From assembly GCF_002019605.1 (NCBI RefSeq), contig NZ_KV917368.1:3069517-3133516 (forward strand): DNA of 64,000 nt, read 5' to 3'. Positions 36,599 to 45,155 of the stretch are shown here, one piece after another (the stretch's first letter is position 1; each line of letters opens with the position of its first letter). The notes under the pieces are model-generated. The model searched no databases, was not told the origin of the DNA, and worked only from the letters and a program-made list of their open reading frames with translations. Origin of the DNA: Alkalihalobacterium alkalinitrilicum. GTDB lineage: Bacteria > Bacillota > Bacilli > Bacillales > Bacillaceae_F. Position numbers and translations under genes: made by a program.

Positions 36599-37885
36599 TT
36601 ACTTTATTACATCGACTTCACAACTTTGTACTGACCCGATTGCAGCTTGACGTTCGTTCCAAGTCATTGGTGGCTGTTCATTTGGTAGTTCAACCATATC
36701 GATTGCGCCGTCAACAGGACAAACAATTGAGCAAAGATTACAGCCGACACAATCTTCTTCTCTTACTTGTAAAAAGCTATTTCCGTGACCATCTTTTAAC
36801 ATATCAATACACTGATGCGACGTATCTTCACAGGCGATGTGACACTTATTACAATTAATACAAACATCGTTGTTAATTCTTGCAACAATTTTATAGTTAA
36901 GGTCGAGATTACCCCAATCTGAATAACGTTCGACCGATTTCCCTATAATTTCATCTAACGAGGCAATCCCCTTTTCATCTAAATAGTTGGATAACCCCTC
37001 GATCATATCTTCTACAATACGGAAACCATGGTGCATCGCTGCTGTACAAATTTGAACTCCTGTTGCACCCATCAGTAAAAATTCAACTGTATCTCTCCAA
37101 TTGGAAATTCCACCAATGCCTGAGATAGGTACATTAATCCGTGGGTTTCGAGCACATTCGGCTACCATATTAAGGGCAATTGGTTTTACCGCTGGTCCAC
37201 AATAACCACCGTGGGCTCCTTTCCCTGCAACATGCGGTATGGTATTCCATGTATCAATATCCACACCTGCTAAACTATTAATCGTATTGATCATACTAAT
37301 AGCATCAGCCCCACCTTGTACCGCTGATTCAGCCGTTACTGTAATGTCAGTGATATTAGGAGTTAGCTTAACGATAACTGGAGTTCGCGCTACTTCTTTC
37401 ACCCAATACGTTTGCTTTTCTACTAATTCTGGAACTTGACCAGATGCAGCACCCATTCCACGCTCGGCCATCCCATGCGGACAACCAAAGTTCAACTCTA
37501 ATCCATCCACTCCTACATCTTCTACTCGTTTTACGATTTCATGCCATGCTTCTTGTTTCGGTTCGACCATTAATGAAGCAATAATTGCGTGATCTGGGAA
37601 TCTTTTTTTCGTTTCATAAATTTCTTTCAAATTCACTTCCAGTGGACGATCTGTAATAAGCTCGATATTATTAAATCCAGCAACTTTTTGACCGTTGAAG
37701 CCTACGGCAGCAAAGCGTGAAGAAACATTCAGTATCGGATCTCCTAACGTTTTCCAAACTGCCCCTCCCCAACCAGCTTCAAATGCTCGCTGTACTTGGT
37801 AGCCTGAATTCGTTGGAGGAGCCGAAGCGAGCCAAAACGGGTTCGGCGACTTTATACCTGCAAGATTTATTCGTAGATCAGCCAT
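36599..37885 (-). CDS. preA: NAD-dependent dihydropyrimidine dehydrogenase subunit PreA
   Basis: The catalytic FMN subunit, 428 residues, that reduces uracil or thymine at C5-C6. It has a dihydroorotate-dehydrogenase-like barrel: RINLAGIKSPNPFWLASAPP at the start, LELNFGCPHGMAERGMGAAS, VIVKLTPNITDI and ISGIGGISNWRDTVEFLLMG. A C-terminal pair of 4Fe-4S motifs follows, CINCNKCHIAC and CVGCNLCSIVCP. It follows preT by 27 bp. The start ATG is preceded by GAGGAGG. Together with PreT it forms the PreTA complex known from E. coli. Confidence 0.95.
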   Translation of the reverse strand: MADLRINLAGIKSPNPFWLASAPPTNSGYQVQRAFEAGWGGAVWKTLGDPILNVSSRFAAVGFNGQKVAGFNNIELITDRPLEVNLKEIYETKKRFPDHAIIASLMVEPKQEAWHEIVKRVEDVGVDGLELNFGCPHGMAERGMGAASGQVPELVEKQTYWVKEVARTPVIVKLTPNITDITVTAESAVQGGADAISMINTINSLAGVDIDTWNTIPHVAGKGAHGGYCGPAVKPIALNMVAECARNPRINVPISGIGGISNWRDTVEFLLMGATGVQICTAAMHHGFRIVEDMIEGLSNYLDEKGIASLDEIIGKSVERYSDWGNLDLNYKIVARINNDVCINCNKCHIACEDTSHQCIDMLKDGHGNSFLQVREEDCVGCNLCSIVCPVDGAIDMVELPNEQPPMTWNERQAAIGSVQSCEVDVIK

Positions 37886-37912
37886 AGTGAAAAAAACCTC
37901 CTCGTTTTTTCT

Positions 37913-39283
37913 TTATGCAGTTTCTGTTACTTGTTTAAATAATTGTTTATGAATTGCATAAGCTGTTTCTTTACCTTGTTGAGCTGCAGAAACAACCATC
38001 GCTTCGCCTTGTCCTTTTCCGAAAATTACATCGCCACAGGCAAAGATTTTTTCATTCGAAGTTTGGAATGTTTGTTCATTAATTTTGACCACACCACCAT
38101 CATGTTCTAGACCGAATTGTTCGATCAATTGTACATAACGTGATTGACCAATCGCTTTAATAACAGCATCTACTTGTAGTGTAAACTCAGATCCATCGAC
38201 AGGTACAGGACGTCTACGCCCACCTTCATCCGGTTCTCCTAGCTCCATCTTAATACACTCAATTGCCGTTACTTTGTCATTTTCGTCCCCGATAATTCGC
38301 TTTGGAGCAGTTAACCAACGGAATTCAACTCCATCTTGTTTTGCGAACTCATATTCAAAATCATAAGCTGTCATCTCAGCTTCTGTTCGACGATAAAGAA
38401 TTTTTACATTTTCAGCTCCAAGACGAACAGAACAGGTAGCTCCGTCAATCGCTGTGTTCCCTGCACCAATGACGACTGCGCGTTTACCTACTAAATGATT
38501 AGATACTTGTTCTTTTGTTTCTTTTACAAAATCAATAGCATCATAAACACCATCAAGATTTTCCCCATCAATGCCAAGGTCTGGTACACTAGACATCCCA
38601 ACTGCTAGAACAACAGCATCATAGCCTTCTTTTAATTCATTAACAGATACATCTTTTCCAACTCTAGTATTTGTACGGATTTCTACGTCTAGGCTTTTCA
38701 CTTGATCTACTTCCCAGAAAGAAATTGATTGAGGTAAGCGGAACGAAACAATACCATACGTATTTAATCCACCTGCTTCTTTTTCAGCTTCGAAAATTGT
38801 CACTTGATAGCCTAATCGAGCTAACTCACGAGCAGCTGATAAACCAGCAGGACCACCACCAACAATCGCTACTTTTTTTCCATTTTTCTGTCCTGCTTTA
38901 AATAATACTTGTTCATTTTTAATTGCCCAATCAGTTGCAAATCTTTGTAAGTTACCGATCATAATTGGTTTTGTAGAATGATTGAGAACACAGGCACCTT
39001 CACAAAGTTCCTCAGTTGGACATACACGGGCACAGCTTGCACCGACTGGGTTCGATGTCATAATCGTTTTTGCCGATCCTTTTAAATTTCCAGATGCGAT
39101 TTTCTTAATAAATGTGGGAATATCAATTCCAGTAGGGCAAGCAGTAATACAGGGAGCATCATAGCAATATAAACAGCGGTTCGCTTCTTCAATTGCTTCT
39201 TGATTGGTTAAACCTGGGTGGGCTTCTTGAAAGTTTTTCTCTAAATCAGTTAATGATATATGTGTAGAACTTTTCAAATTCAA
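37913..39283 (-). CDS. preT: NAD-dependent dihydropyrimidine dehydrogenase subunit PreT
   Basis: The electron-transfer subunit, 456 residues, resembling the small subunit of glutamate synthase. An N-terminal Cys-rich domain (NRCLYCYDAPCITACPTGID, then SCARVCPTEELCEGACVL) binds Fe-S clusters. An FAD domain follows (VAIVGGGPAGLSAARELARL) and an NAD(P)H domain (AVVIGAGNTAIDGATC), and it ends with FACGDVIFGKGQGEAMVVSA. It passes electrons from NADH to PreA. It is first in the operon; the TTG start has GGAGGAAAT upstream. A CcpA-type cre lies about 170 bp upstream. Confidence 0.94.
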   Translation of the reverse strand: MNLKSSTHISLTDLEKNFQEAHPGLTNQEAIEEANRCLYCYDAPCITACPTGIDIPTFIKKIASGNLKGSAKTIMTSNPVGASCARVCPTEELCEGACVLNHSTKPIMIGNLQRFATDWAIKNEQVLFKAGQKNGKKVAIVGGGPAGLSAARELARLGYQVTIFEAEKEAGGLNTYGIVSFRLPQSISFWEVDQVKSLDVEIRTNTRVGKDVSVNELKEGYDAVVLAVGMSSVPDLGIDGENLDGVYDAIDFVKETKEQVSNHLVGKRAVVIGAGNTAIDGATCSVRLGAENVKILYRRTEAEMTAYDFEYEFAKQDGVEFRWLTAPKRIIGDENDKVTAIECIKMELGEPDEGGRRRPVPVDGSEFTLQVDAVIKAIGQSRYVQLIEQFGLEHDGGVVKINEQTFQTSNEKIFACGDVIFGKGQGEAMVVSAAQQGKETAYAIHKQLFKQVTETA

Positions 39284-39392
39284 TAGAATTTCCTCCTTTA
39301 CAATATAAAGTACAACTTTATTCAGTATGGACTTCCCAACGTTCTTTACAGTTACTCATTCAAACTTGCGGTTTTCCATAACTTTAAGAGTT

Positions 39393-39518
39393 TTATCTTC
39401 TACCATCGGTAAGTTCTATTAACAGTTCATATTTCGCTTTTTTTACTTTGTTTATTGTAAGCGTTTTCATATTTTTTTGGACTATTTTTGTATCACCAAC
39501 TACTTTTAATTCTTCTAT
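39393..39518 (-). other. Possible 41-codon leader frame upstream of preT
   Basis: On the minus strand AAGGGAGGT is followed by a frame of 41 codons reading EELKVVGDTKIVQKNMKTLT, then INKVKKAKYELLIELTDGRR. Its codons look coding-like, but the first codon after the ribosome site is ATA, only three bases from it, and no ATG, GTG or TTG fits. It may be a decayed small gene. A cre site overlaps it. Confidence 0.3.
39456..39469 (-). promoter_or_regulatory. CcpA binding site (cre) upstream of preT
   Basis: TGTAAGCGTTTTCA matches the cre consensus TGWAANCGNTNWCA at all fixed positions. It lies 173 bases before the preT start, so carbon-catabolite control of pyrimidine breakdown is likely. Confidence 0.6.
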
Positions 39519-39926
39519 GTACCTCCCTTCTCACCCTATTGATGACTTGTATAACAGAATATTTAGAAGTTTGAGTTAATTTTACTTGCTTTTTTAAACT
39601 AATACACTATACAAAGTGTTAAACAGTGATATTCAATTATTTATCATTTTGTAAAATATCCTTTTCTTTATTGCAATAAAACCAGAGCTTAACCGCAATA
39701 CCTCAAACAACTCTATTAATTATATTATTTATAACATAATGTCTATGACGAAACTTGTAACAATTTGGCTTAAGGTTAATAATGCTCGTTACAAAATCTC
39801 ACATATTATGAGAACTGGTGATTATTCTACTGCAAAGTTACTGAAAACCCAAAATAGTTCGATCGAAAGCTAAACAGTAAATTTCAAAATTTTATATTTT
39901 ACCTTCTGTAAAATAGTTAAAATAAT
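39519..39926. other. AT-rich intergenic stretch between preT and the FbpA-like gene
   Basis: About 400 bases of AT-rich DNA with short direct A/T runs. I found no frame with a ribosome site and no hairpin with a clear role. It may hold the preT promoter and PucR sites, which I cannot place. Confidence 0.5.
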
Positions 39927-39975
39927 TTGACAATGAGACAAAAAGGAATTAAAATATAAATTGTAAGCGTTTACA
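39927..39975 (+). promoter_or_regulatory. Sigma-A promoter with perfect palindromic cre at the start site
   Basis: TTGACA at 39927, a 17-base spacer and TAAAAT at 39950 form a good promoter. The exact palindrome TGTAAGCGTTTACA (39962-39975) lies where transcription should begin. A CcpA site at this place would repress in the presence of glucose. Confidence 0.7.
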
Positions 39976-39991
39976 TAAAGGGGGCAACACC

Positions 39992-40171
39992 TTGTCTTAT
40001 GTTATTCAAAACACAATCGATAAAGATTATCTGATTGATTCTCTTATAAAGAAACAGTACTTTAAAATGCCCGATGGCCGTCAATTTTATGAAGCGTCTG
40101 AACAAGAATTAAAAGATTTACTAAACTCCGACATTCATATTCAGCCCATATTTTTTGGTGTAGATGCATAG
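39992..40171 (+). CDS. FbpA-like small protein (Fur-regulated basic protein family)
   Basis: A 59-residue protein with KDYLIDSLIKKQYFKMPDGR and then QFYEASEQELKDLL. This matches the short FbpA family of Bacillus, whose B. subtilis members are Fur-controlled partners of the FsrA small RNA. The TTG start lies seven bases after AAAGGGGG. Unlike the classic members, it has a palindromic cre on its promoter and no evident Fur box. It is also acidic rather than basic overall. The family call is moderate; the role here is unknown. Confidence 0.6.
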   Translation: MSYVIQNTIDKDYLIDSLIKKQYFKMPDGRQFYEASEQELKDLLNSDIHIQPIFFGVDA

Positions 40172-40187
40172 GCTTACTTTCATACTA

Positions 40188-40245
40188 AAAAAACCTATAT
40201 TGATGCCGAGTTTTGGCATTAATATAGGTTCTCTTATTTTTTTTT
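40188..40245. terminator. Bidirectional terminator between the FbpA-like gene and rlmN
   Basis: ACCTATATTGATGCC pairs with GGCATTAATATAGGT across a short loop. It is flanked by an A-run on the left and TTATTTTTTTTT on the right, so it can stop transcripts from both sides. Confidence 0.88.
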
Positions 40246-40258
40246 GCTAACTTGCTGT

Positions 40259-41323
40259 TTATCTTTGTGTTTGCTTAATTTGTTTACTCCTCAACTGGCC
40301 ACACGCAGCGTCAATGTCTGTCCCATGTTCTTGACGAACAACACAGTTAATACCATTCTTTTTCAATGTATCATAAAATCCCATGACCGCTTCTCGTGGA
40401 CTGCGCTGATACTGACTGTGCTCATCTACTGGATTGTACGGGATTAAATTGACATAAGTTAAACGTTTACGATCTCCAATTAGATCTGCTAACTCTTGAG
40501 CATGTTCGCGCTTATCATTAACATCTTTTAACAATATATATTCCAACGTAATTCTTCGATTAGTCTTCTCGATATAATAATCAATTGCTTTCATTAGTTT
40601 TTCAATCGGTATCGCACGGTTAATCTTCATAATTCTTGTTCGAAGCTCATTGTTTGGAGCATGTAATGAAATAGCTAAGTTTACTTGCATTTTTAAATCC
40701 GCAAACTCATAAATTTTCTCTGATAGACCACTTGTTGATACAGTAATATGTCTTGCACCAATCGCTAGTCCTTTTTGATCTTTCATGATTTCTAAGAAAT
40801 CAATGAGGTTTTCAAAATTGTCAAATGGCTCACCGATTCCCATAACGACAATATGGCTTACTCTTTCCTCTTGACCTGCTTGGTCGAGATGATGTTGCAC
40901 ATTCATAATTTGCTCCACGATTTCACCACTGGATAAATCACGGCTTTTCGTCAATAATCCGCTGGCACAAAAACTACAACCGATGTTACACCCTACTTGA
41001 GTCGTGACACAAACCGATAACCCATATTTATGACGCATCAGAACTGTTTCAATTAAGTTCCCATCTTGTAACTTAAATAAGAACTTAACGGTTCCATCTG
41101 CAGCTTCTTGTTTTATATGCTCTCTTAATGTATTAATAACAAACTGATCTTCTAATAATTCCAGACATTCTTTATTAACATTCGTCATTTCTGAAAAATC
41201 CGTTACCCGTTTTCGGTATAACCAATCCCAAACTTGCTGAGCCCGAAATTTTTTATGGCCATGCTCCATAAGCCAAGACGTCAGTTGATCTAAAGTCAAT
41301 CCATAAATGGATGGTTTATTCAT
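40259..41323 (-). CDS. rlmN: RlmN-type 23S rRNA/tRNA adenine C2-methyltransferase
   Basis: A radical-SAM methyltransferase of 354 residues. The CxxxCxxC cluster loop is CNIGCSFC near residue 115, followed by [20 protein letters not shown] and [15 protein letters not shown]. The C-terminal catalytic Cys lies in [10 protein letters not shown]. The overall pattern is RlmN rather than Cfr, since MGIGEPFDN and the IGARH block are RlmN-like. It stands alone, not in the fmt-rsmB-prpC-prkC region where Bacillus rlmN usually lies, so it may be a paralogue. The ATG has AGAGGGTAAGG upstream. Confidence 0.83.
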   Translation of the reverse strand: MNKPSIYGLTLDQLTSWLMEHGHKKFRAQQVWDWLYRKRVTDFSEMTNVNKECLELLEDQFVINTLREHIKQEAADGTVKFLFKLQDGNLIETVLMRHKYGLSVCVTTQVGCNIGCSFCASGLLTKSRDLSSGEIVEQIMNVQHHLDQAGQEERVSHIVVMGIGEPFDNFENLIDFLEIMKDQKGLAIGARHITVSTSGLSEKIYEFADLKMQVNLAISLHAPNNELRTRIMKINRAIPIEKLMKAIDYYIEKTNRRITLEYILLKDVNDKREHAQELADLIGDRKRLTYVNLIPYNPVDEHSQYQRSPREAVMGFYDTLKKNGINCVVRQEHGTDIDAACGQLRSKQIKQTQR

Positions 41324-41451
41324 TCCTTACCCTCTTTTCAAAACATTTAAATTTAAATCCAACTCTACTCACGTAGTCTAAATTCGTATCCTATTGTCTC
41401 AAAAAATCTAAATTAAAACAAGGAAGGTGAAACAACCAATTTTTGTTCATA

Positions 41452-41510
41452 AACAAAAAAGAGTAACTCATTGAGCCCTAATAGCAGCTCTTGAAAATCA
41501 CTCTTTTCAT
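41452..41510 (-). terminator. Minus-strand hairpin terminator upstream of rlmN
   Basis: On the minus strand AAAAGAGTGA pairs with TTACTCTTTT and is followed by TTGTTTATG. It would end a transcript coming from the 41.5-41.8 kb region. Confidence 0.6.
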
Positions 41511-41618
41511 TACAGTCCCTTATTCTTTACATACATACAGACTTACAGATATAAAGGGAGACACTTATTTCACTACTAAAATATCACATGAATTACATTA
41601 AATTTTCTAGAATTTTTA

Positions 41619-41696
41619 TTAGGTATTTGAGAGTTTACTATGATGTACCACCAATAATAAATAACAGATAAGAAACGTTCCCATGAGACTGAGCAT
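41619..41696 (-). CDS. Candidate 25-residue membrane peptide
   Basis: The frame reads MLSLMGTFLICYLLLVVHHS and then KLSNT: one hydrophobic helix with a charged tail, much like known bacterial membrane micro-proteins. The ATG lies nine bases after GAAGGGAG, and a minus-strand terminator follows about 110 bases downstream. No family is recognised. A second overlapping frame from an ATG at 41720 also exists, so this call rests on the ribosome site and the hydrophobicity. Confidence 0.35.
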   Translation of the reverse strand: MLSLMGTFLICYLLLVVHHSKLSNT

Positions 41697-42143
41697 TTAT
41701 AGCAACTCCCTTCTTCATAAGCTCTTTTGTAAATAATAACAATTGTTCTAACCAAATGTTATCGGGAGAATTACTGAATTTTTTCTTATACAAAACCCTT
41801 ACACTCTAAACATTATTAGTTAATAAGTGCAGTTAACTTTCAGTACCTTTATACCATTTCAATAATAATCAATGCTTTTAACCTTTTATTTTTAAAGCAA
41901 TAAAGGTGGCATTTCCTGTACTAACCCTTAGAACTAATAACGACAATGCCTTATCACACATCTTAAGTTTTAAAACAAATAGAAAGAAACCTGTACTTAA
42001 AGGAAAGAATCGAAGAAAAAAAAGAAAATGACCACCTGAGGAAAGTAGTCATTTATAATAAAGTTGATCAGGGTATTCCCTAAGGAGGGACTACAACCTT
42101 TCATAGTATTAAATTTTTAATATACGGTTAATGATGAAGCCAT
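41697..42143. other. Intergenic stretch with a decayed basic frame
   Basis: Mostly AT-rich. On the plus strand near 41970-42030 a frame without a start codon reads KTNRKKPVLKGKNRRKKRK and a stop. The small hairpin AAATGAC with GTCATTT follows at 42026-42053. It could be the tail of a lost small gene. Nothing else stands out. Confidence 0.35.
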
Positions 42144-42249
42144 AATAAAGTGAAACTCCATCAGTGAAGGTTTTCCTCTTCCCCTACTTATCCTTCTTTG
42201 ACCCTCGAAGTCTTGAAATGGGGGTATTACTGGTTGATGCAGGATAAAC
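42144..42249 (+). repeat. Dispersed intergenic repeat, copy C (internally deleted)
   Basis: ATAAAGTGAAACTCCATCAG and TTTTCCTCTTCCCC match the left end. The sequence then jumps directly to CTTATCCTTCTTTGA and CTCGAAGTCTTGAAATGGGG of hairpin 3, ending ATGCAGGATAAAC. The deletion joins two CCCC-containing blocks. It lies between the kinase stop and the region above. Confidence 0.75.
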
Positions 42250-42255
42250 GATTGA

Positions 42256-43365
42256 TCATGCTTTAGGTACAACTAAAGTGATTGTCGTACCTTTCCCACA
42301 TTCAGACTGAACATAGAACTGCCCATTAATACTTTTTGCACGCTCTTCCATACTGAATAGTCCAACACCTTTTCCAAAGTCATCTCTAATGAAGCCATTT
42401 CCTTCATCAATAATTGACACTTCAACGGTGTTATCATTCTCTAATACCTTTACATAAGCTTCTGACACACCTGCATATTTGGCAATATTCTTTAAAGCCT
42501 CTTGTATAATACGATAAATGGTTGTTTCTTTTTGCATTTCAAGACGATTCCGTAAATTACATTCAAAATGAATTTCTATACCAAAATATTGGGAGAATTT
42601 ATCAATATGTCGGTTTATTGCTGGAACTACTCCAAGGTCGTCTAACAAAGATGGGCGTAAATCCCAAGCCAAATTTCTAACCTCTTCCATGATACCCGAA
42701 ACTTCATTCCTAAGTTTACCCATCGTTGAATAATCTTGATCACTCATCATCCGATCCATATGAATAATTAAAGAAAATAGACTTTGACCGATCCCATCAT
42801 GAAGTTCACGTGAAAACCGTTTTCGTTCTTCTTCTTGGATTTCCATCACACGATTCATCATTACTTTTAACTCTTCTTCTACTTGTTTTAACTGTGTTAC
42901 TTCATTACGAATAGCTAAGTATTGATATGGCTCTCCACTACTTGATAAAAAGGGAACAATCGTTGTATTCACCCAGTAGTAAGAACCGTCTTTTGCTTTG
43001 TTTTTAATTTCTCCTTGCCATACTTTCCCTGAAGAAATCGTATCCCACAAGTTTTTCATAAATGCTTTATCATGGTAACCCGAATTAATAATTCGATGAT
43101 CTTTCCCGATTAATTCACTATGACTATACTTTGAAATCTTACAAAATTTTCCATTAATATATTTGATTTTTCCTTGAGGGTCTGTTACAGCTACAATTGA
43201 AGATTCATCTAACGCAAATCTAAGGTCTGTTAGTTCTTTAAGCGATTGCTTAAGTTCATCACGAAATTCTGAATTATGAATATGATCCTCTAATTTTAAT
43301 AGTAAATCCTCTTCACTTTCATGACTATCTTTGTTTTTATTAGCTAATATTTCATTCCTAATCAA
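42256..43365 (-). CDS. PAS-domain sensor histidine kinase (NarX/DegS class)
   Basis: A 369-residue cytoplasmic kinase without membrane segments. A PAS domain (about 45-165) contains GKDHRIINSGYHDKAFMKNL and GEIKNKAKDGSYYWVNTTIV. The HisKA_3 dimerisation helix carries the phospho-accepting His in KRFSRELHDGIGQSLFSLII, and the ATPase domain ends FGKGVGLFSMEERAKSINGQ. It overlaps the response-regulator gene by 8 bp, with a TTG start. The PAS type resembles the flavin- or heme-binding redox class. It does not carry the four-Cys Fe-S set of staphylococcal NreB. The neighbouring NreA-like gene suggests a nitrate or oxygen signal. Confidence 0.88.
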   Translation of the reverse strand: MIRNEILANKNKDSHESEEDLLLKLEDHIHNSEFRDELKQSLKELTDLRFALDESSIVAVTDPQGKIKYINGKFCKISKYSHSELIGKDHRIINSGYHDKAFMKNLWDTISSGKVWQGEIKNKAKDGSYYWVNTTIVPFLSSSGEPYQYLAIRNEVTQLKQVEEELKVMMNRVMEIQEEERKRFSRELHDGIGQSLFSLIIHMDRMMSDQDYSTMGKLRNEVSGIMEEVRNLAWDLRPSLLDDLGVVPAINRHIDKFSQYFGIEIHFECNLRNRLEMQKETTIYRIIQEALKNIAKYAGVSEAYVKVLENDNTVEVSIIDEGNGFIRDDFGKGVGLFSMEERAKSINGQFYVQSECGKGTTITLVVPKA

Positions 43366-44011
43366 AGTTAAGCAGTCCTTTCTTCATTGCATACTTGACT
43401 AACTCTGGTCTTGTTTTGAAGCTTAACTTCTCCATAATGTTACTTTTATGTGTTTCAACAGTCTTTACGCTAATAATAAGGTTTTCGGCGATTTCTTTGT
43501 TAGAATAGCCTTTAGCAACCCACTCAAGCACCTCTTTTTCTCTTTGAGAAAGAGATTCAAAAGTTCTAGAATTACTCCCATTTTTAATATTTCCCATATA
43601 TTCACTCATCAAGCGTTTTGTAGCCATTGGATTTAAATAAGCATTTCCCGTCGCTACCGATTGAATCGCTGCTACTAATTCTTCATGAGGTGTGCTTTTT
43701 AATATATAACCAGAAGCACCTGCATGAATAGCATTAAATAAATACTCATCATCATCATGCATCGTCAATACTAAAACTGCTGTTTTCGGCAACTTTTGTT
43801 TGATTTCCGTAGTAGCGGCTAAACCGCCTTTTCCATGCGGCATACTTAAATCCATTAAAATGACGTGCGGTTGTAATTTTTGAGCCTGATGGATGGCTTC
43901 GTCACCATCTGCAGCTTCTCCAACTACTTCTATATTGTTTTTTCCATTAAGTAGCATATTTAGCCCAGAACGAACGACAATATGATCATCAACAATTAGG
44001 AGTTTGATCAT
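43358..44011 (-). CDS. NarL/FixJ-family response regulator
   Basis: A 217-residue response regulator. The receiver domain has the acidic pair in LLIVDDH, the phospho-acceptor Asp54 in VILMDLSMP, the switch Thr in VLVLTMHDDDEYL and the Lys in GYILKSTP. The C-terminal LuxR-type DNA-binding domain reads SLSQREKEVLEWVAKGYSNK, then VETHKSNIMEKL. It forms a translationally coupled pair with the PAS kinase and resembles NreC/LiaR-type regulators. The ATG follows AAAGGGGAG. The small palindrome ATAGTTGTAACTAT at 44054 lies upstream. Confidence 0.9.
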   Translation of the reverse strand: MIKLLIVDDHIVVRSGLNMLLNGKNNIEVVGEAADGDEAIHQAQKLQPHVILMDLSMPHGKGGLAATTEIKQKLPKTAVLVLTMHDDDEYLFNAIHAGASGYILKSTPHEELVAAIQSVATGNAYLNPMATKRLMSEYMGNIKNGSNSRTFESLSQREKEVLEWVAKGYSNKEIAENLIISVKTVETHKSNIMEKLSFKTRPELVKYAMKKGLLNFD

Positions 44012-44159
44012 CTAAGACTCCCCTTTCAGCTATTTTCACATATTTCTACTACCATTATAGTTGTAACTATGTTTTTTTTATATAACAAAAGATGGAGATT
44101 GCATCAAGAACCGCATTCTATCACTGCATAATTCCTTTTTAAGTACTATAAAAGAACAC

Positions 44160-44212
44160 GCAAAAAAGCGACCACTCTAACGAAGCTCGTTTAAAAGAAG
44201 TGGGTCGCAATT
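44160..44212 (-). terminator. Intrinsic terminator of the NreA-like gene
   Basis: On the minus strand GCGACCCACT pairs with AGTGGTCGC and is followed by TTTTTTGCG. It separates the GAF gene from the two-component genes. Confidence 0.8.
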
Positions 44213-44217
44213 TTTTT

Positions 44218-44652
44218 CTAATTTCTACTTTTGTTTTCATTCTCAATTAATAGTCCCAGCTCTTTTGCCTTTTCTAATACATATTCGATATCCTCAGAAA
44301 GGTACGTTCGTTTTGATCGACTTCCTACAAGAAGTCCCCCTATAGCCTCTTGATTGACAACGATAGTTGTAGCAATAGCAGAGTATAAATTTTCAGCCAA
44401 CATAATTGGTGACTGTAATCGCTTCTCTTCTGCATCAGATACACTTTCATCAATAACAATAAGTCGCCCATGACGGACAACCGCACCAATTATGCCACTC
44501 CCATACATTTTCCGCATTCCCTTATACCTTTGATTGATACTTCCTACTGCATCTCTCCAACGAATTTGGTGGTGAATCGGATCTACAATTGCTATAGCTG
44601 AAAAGTCACTTGATGTTCTTAAATTTAGGTTTGTTAATATATCTATATTCAT
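44218..44652 (-). CDS. NreA-like GAF domain protein
   Basis: A single-GAF protein of 144 residues. It has FSAIAIVDPIHHQIRWRDAV, then INQRYKGMRKMYGSGIIGAV and NQEAIGGLLVGSRSKRTYLS. The length and the RYK-(x)n-GxGIxGxV layout match NreA, the nitrate receptor that in Staphylococcus sits beside nreB-nreC and modulates the kinase. Here it precedes a response regulator and kinase gene, but a terminator stands between. Nitrate binding is inferred from family, not shown. The start has GGGGATG upstream. Confidence 0.72.
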   Translation of the reverse strand: MNIDILTNLNLRTSSDFSAIAIVDPIHHQIRWRDAVGSINQRYKGMRKMYGSGIIGAVVRHGRLIVIDESVSDAEEKRLQSPIMLAENLYSAIATTIVVNQEAIGGLLVGSRSKRTYLSEDIEYVLEKAKELGLLIENENKSRN

Positions 44653-44737
44653 ATCTGATTTACATCCCCAATAGTTGCTTTTTTATTATTTTATCCTATT
44701 CAAAACAAGATGTAATTCAGGAAAAACCCTGATTTTT

Positions 44738-45010
44738 TTAGTTTTCGATTTTTCTTTTAGGTGTAAGGCTTATATTATTTATACTTTTGATCCATTGAAA
44801 AAAACCACTCAACAACATAGTAATCCCAGGACCAGTAGGTAACCCTAATAATCCCCAAACAATATGTAAACAATCCATGCTCCTAAGATAGAATAAAACC
44901 GATAATAACAAGTAACCAGTCATATTGACACTTTTTAGTAAAACTGCAAATGATGACGACCAATCGCATAAAAAACCACAGCGGCCAACGATAGAATAAT
45001 AATATAAGTT
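44738..45010 (-). pseudogene. Probable remnant of a small membrane-protein gene
   Basis: All three minus-strand frames contain short hydrophobic, coding-like pieces that follow one another: FATYIIILSLAAVVFYAIG, DWLLVIIGFILS, LGAWIVYILFG, then GLLGLPTGPGITMLLSGFFQ. No frame stays open, and the frame from 44923 has no ribosome site. Several frameshifts in an old membrane-protein gene would explain this. Family not recognised. Confidence 0.3.
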
Positions 45011-45155
45011 GCAAATATTTTTTATAATTACCCAATATAAATAGCCGTCATTACGTATGACAGCTATCCATTAATACGCTTAAAACTTTGCAAATCACAG
45101 ATTATGTATAATGATAGTAGGTAGGTCCACTTATCATAATGTTTTGTCACAGTTT

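Noticed and set aside
44054..44067. ATAGTTGTAACTAT as an operator of the response-regulator gene
   Set aside because: Short six-base arms in AT-rich DNA; too weak to list as a site without further copies.
44738..44923. Intact 61-codon membrane-protein gene
   Set aside because: No ribosome site, and coding-like pieces continue in the other frames upstream; treated as a remnant.
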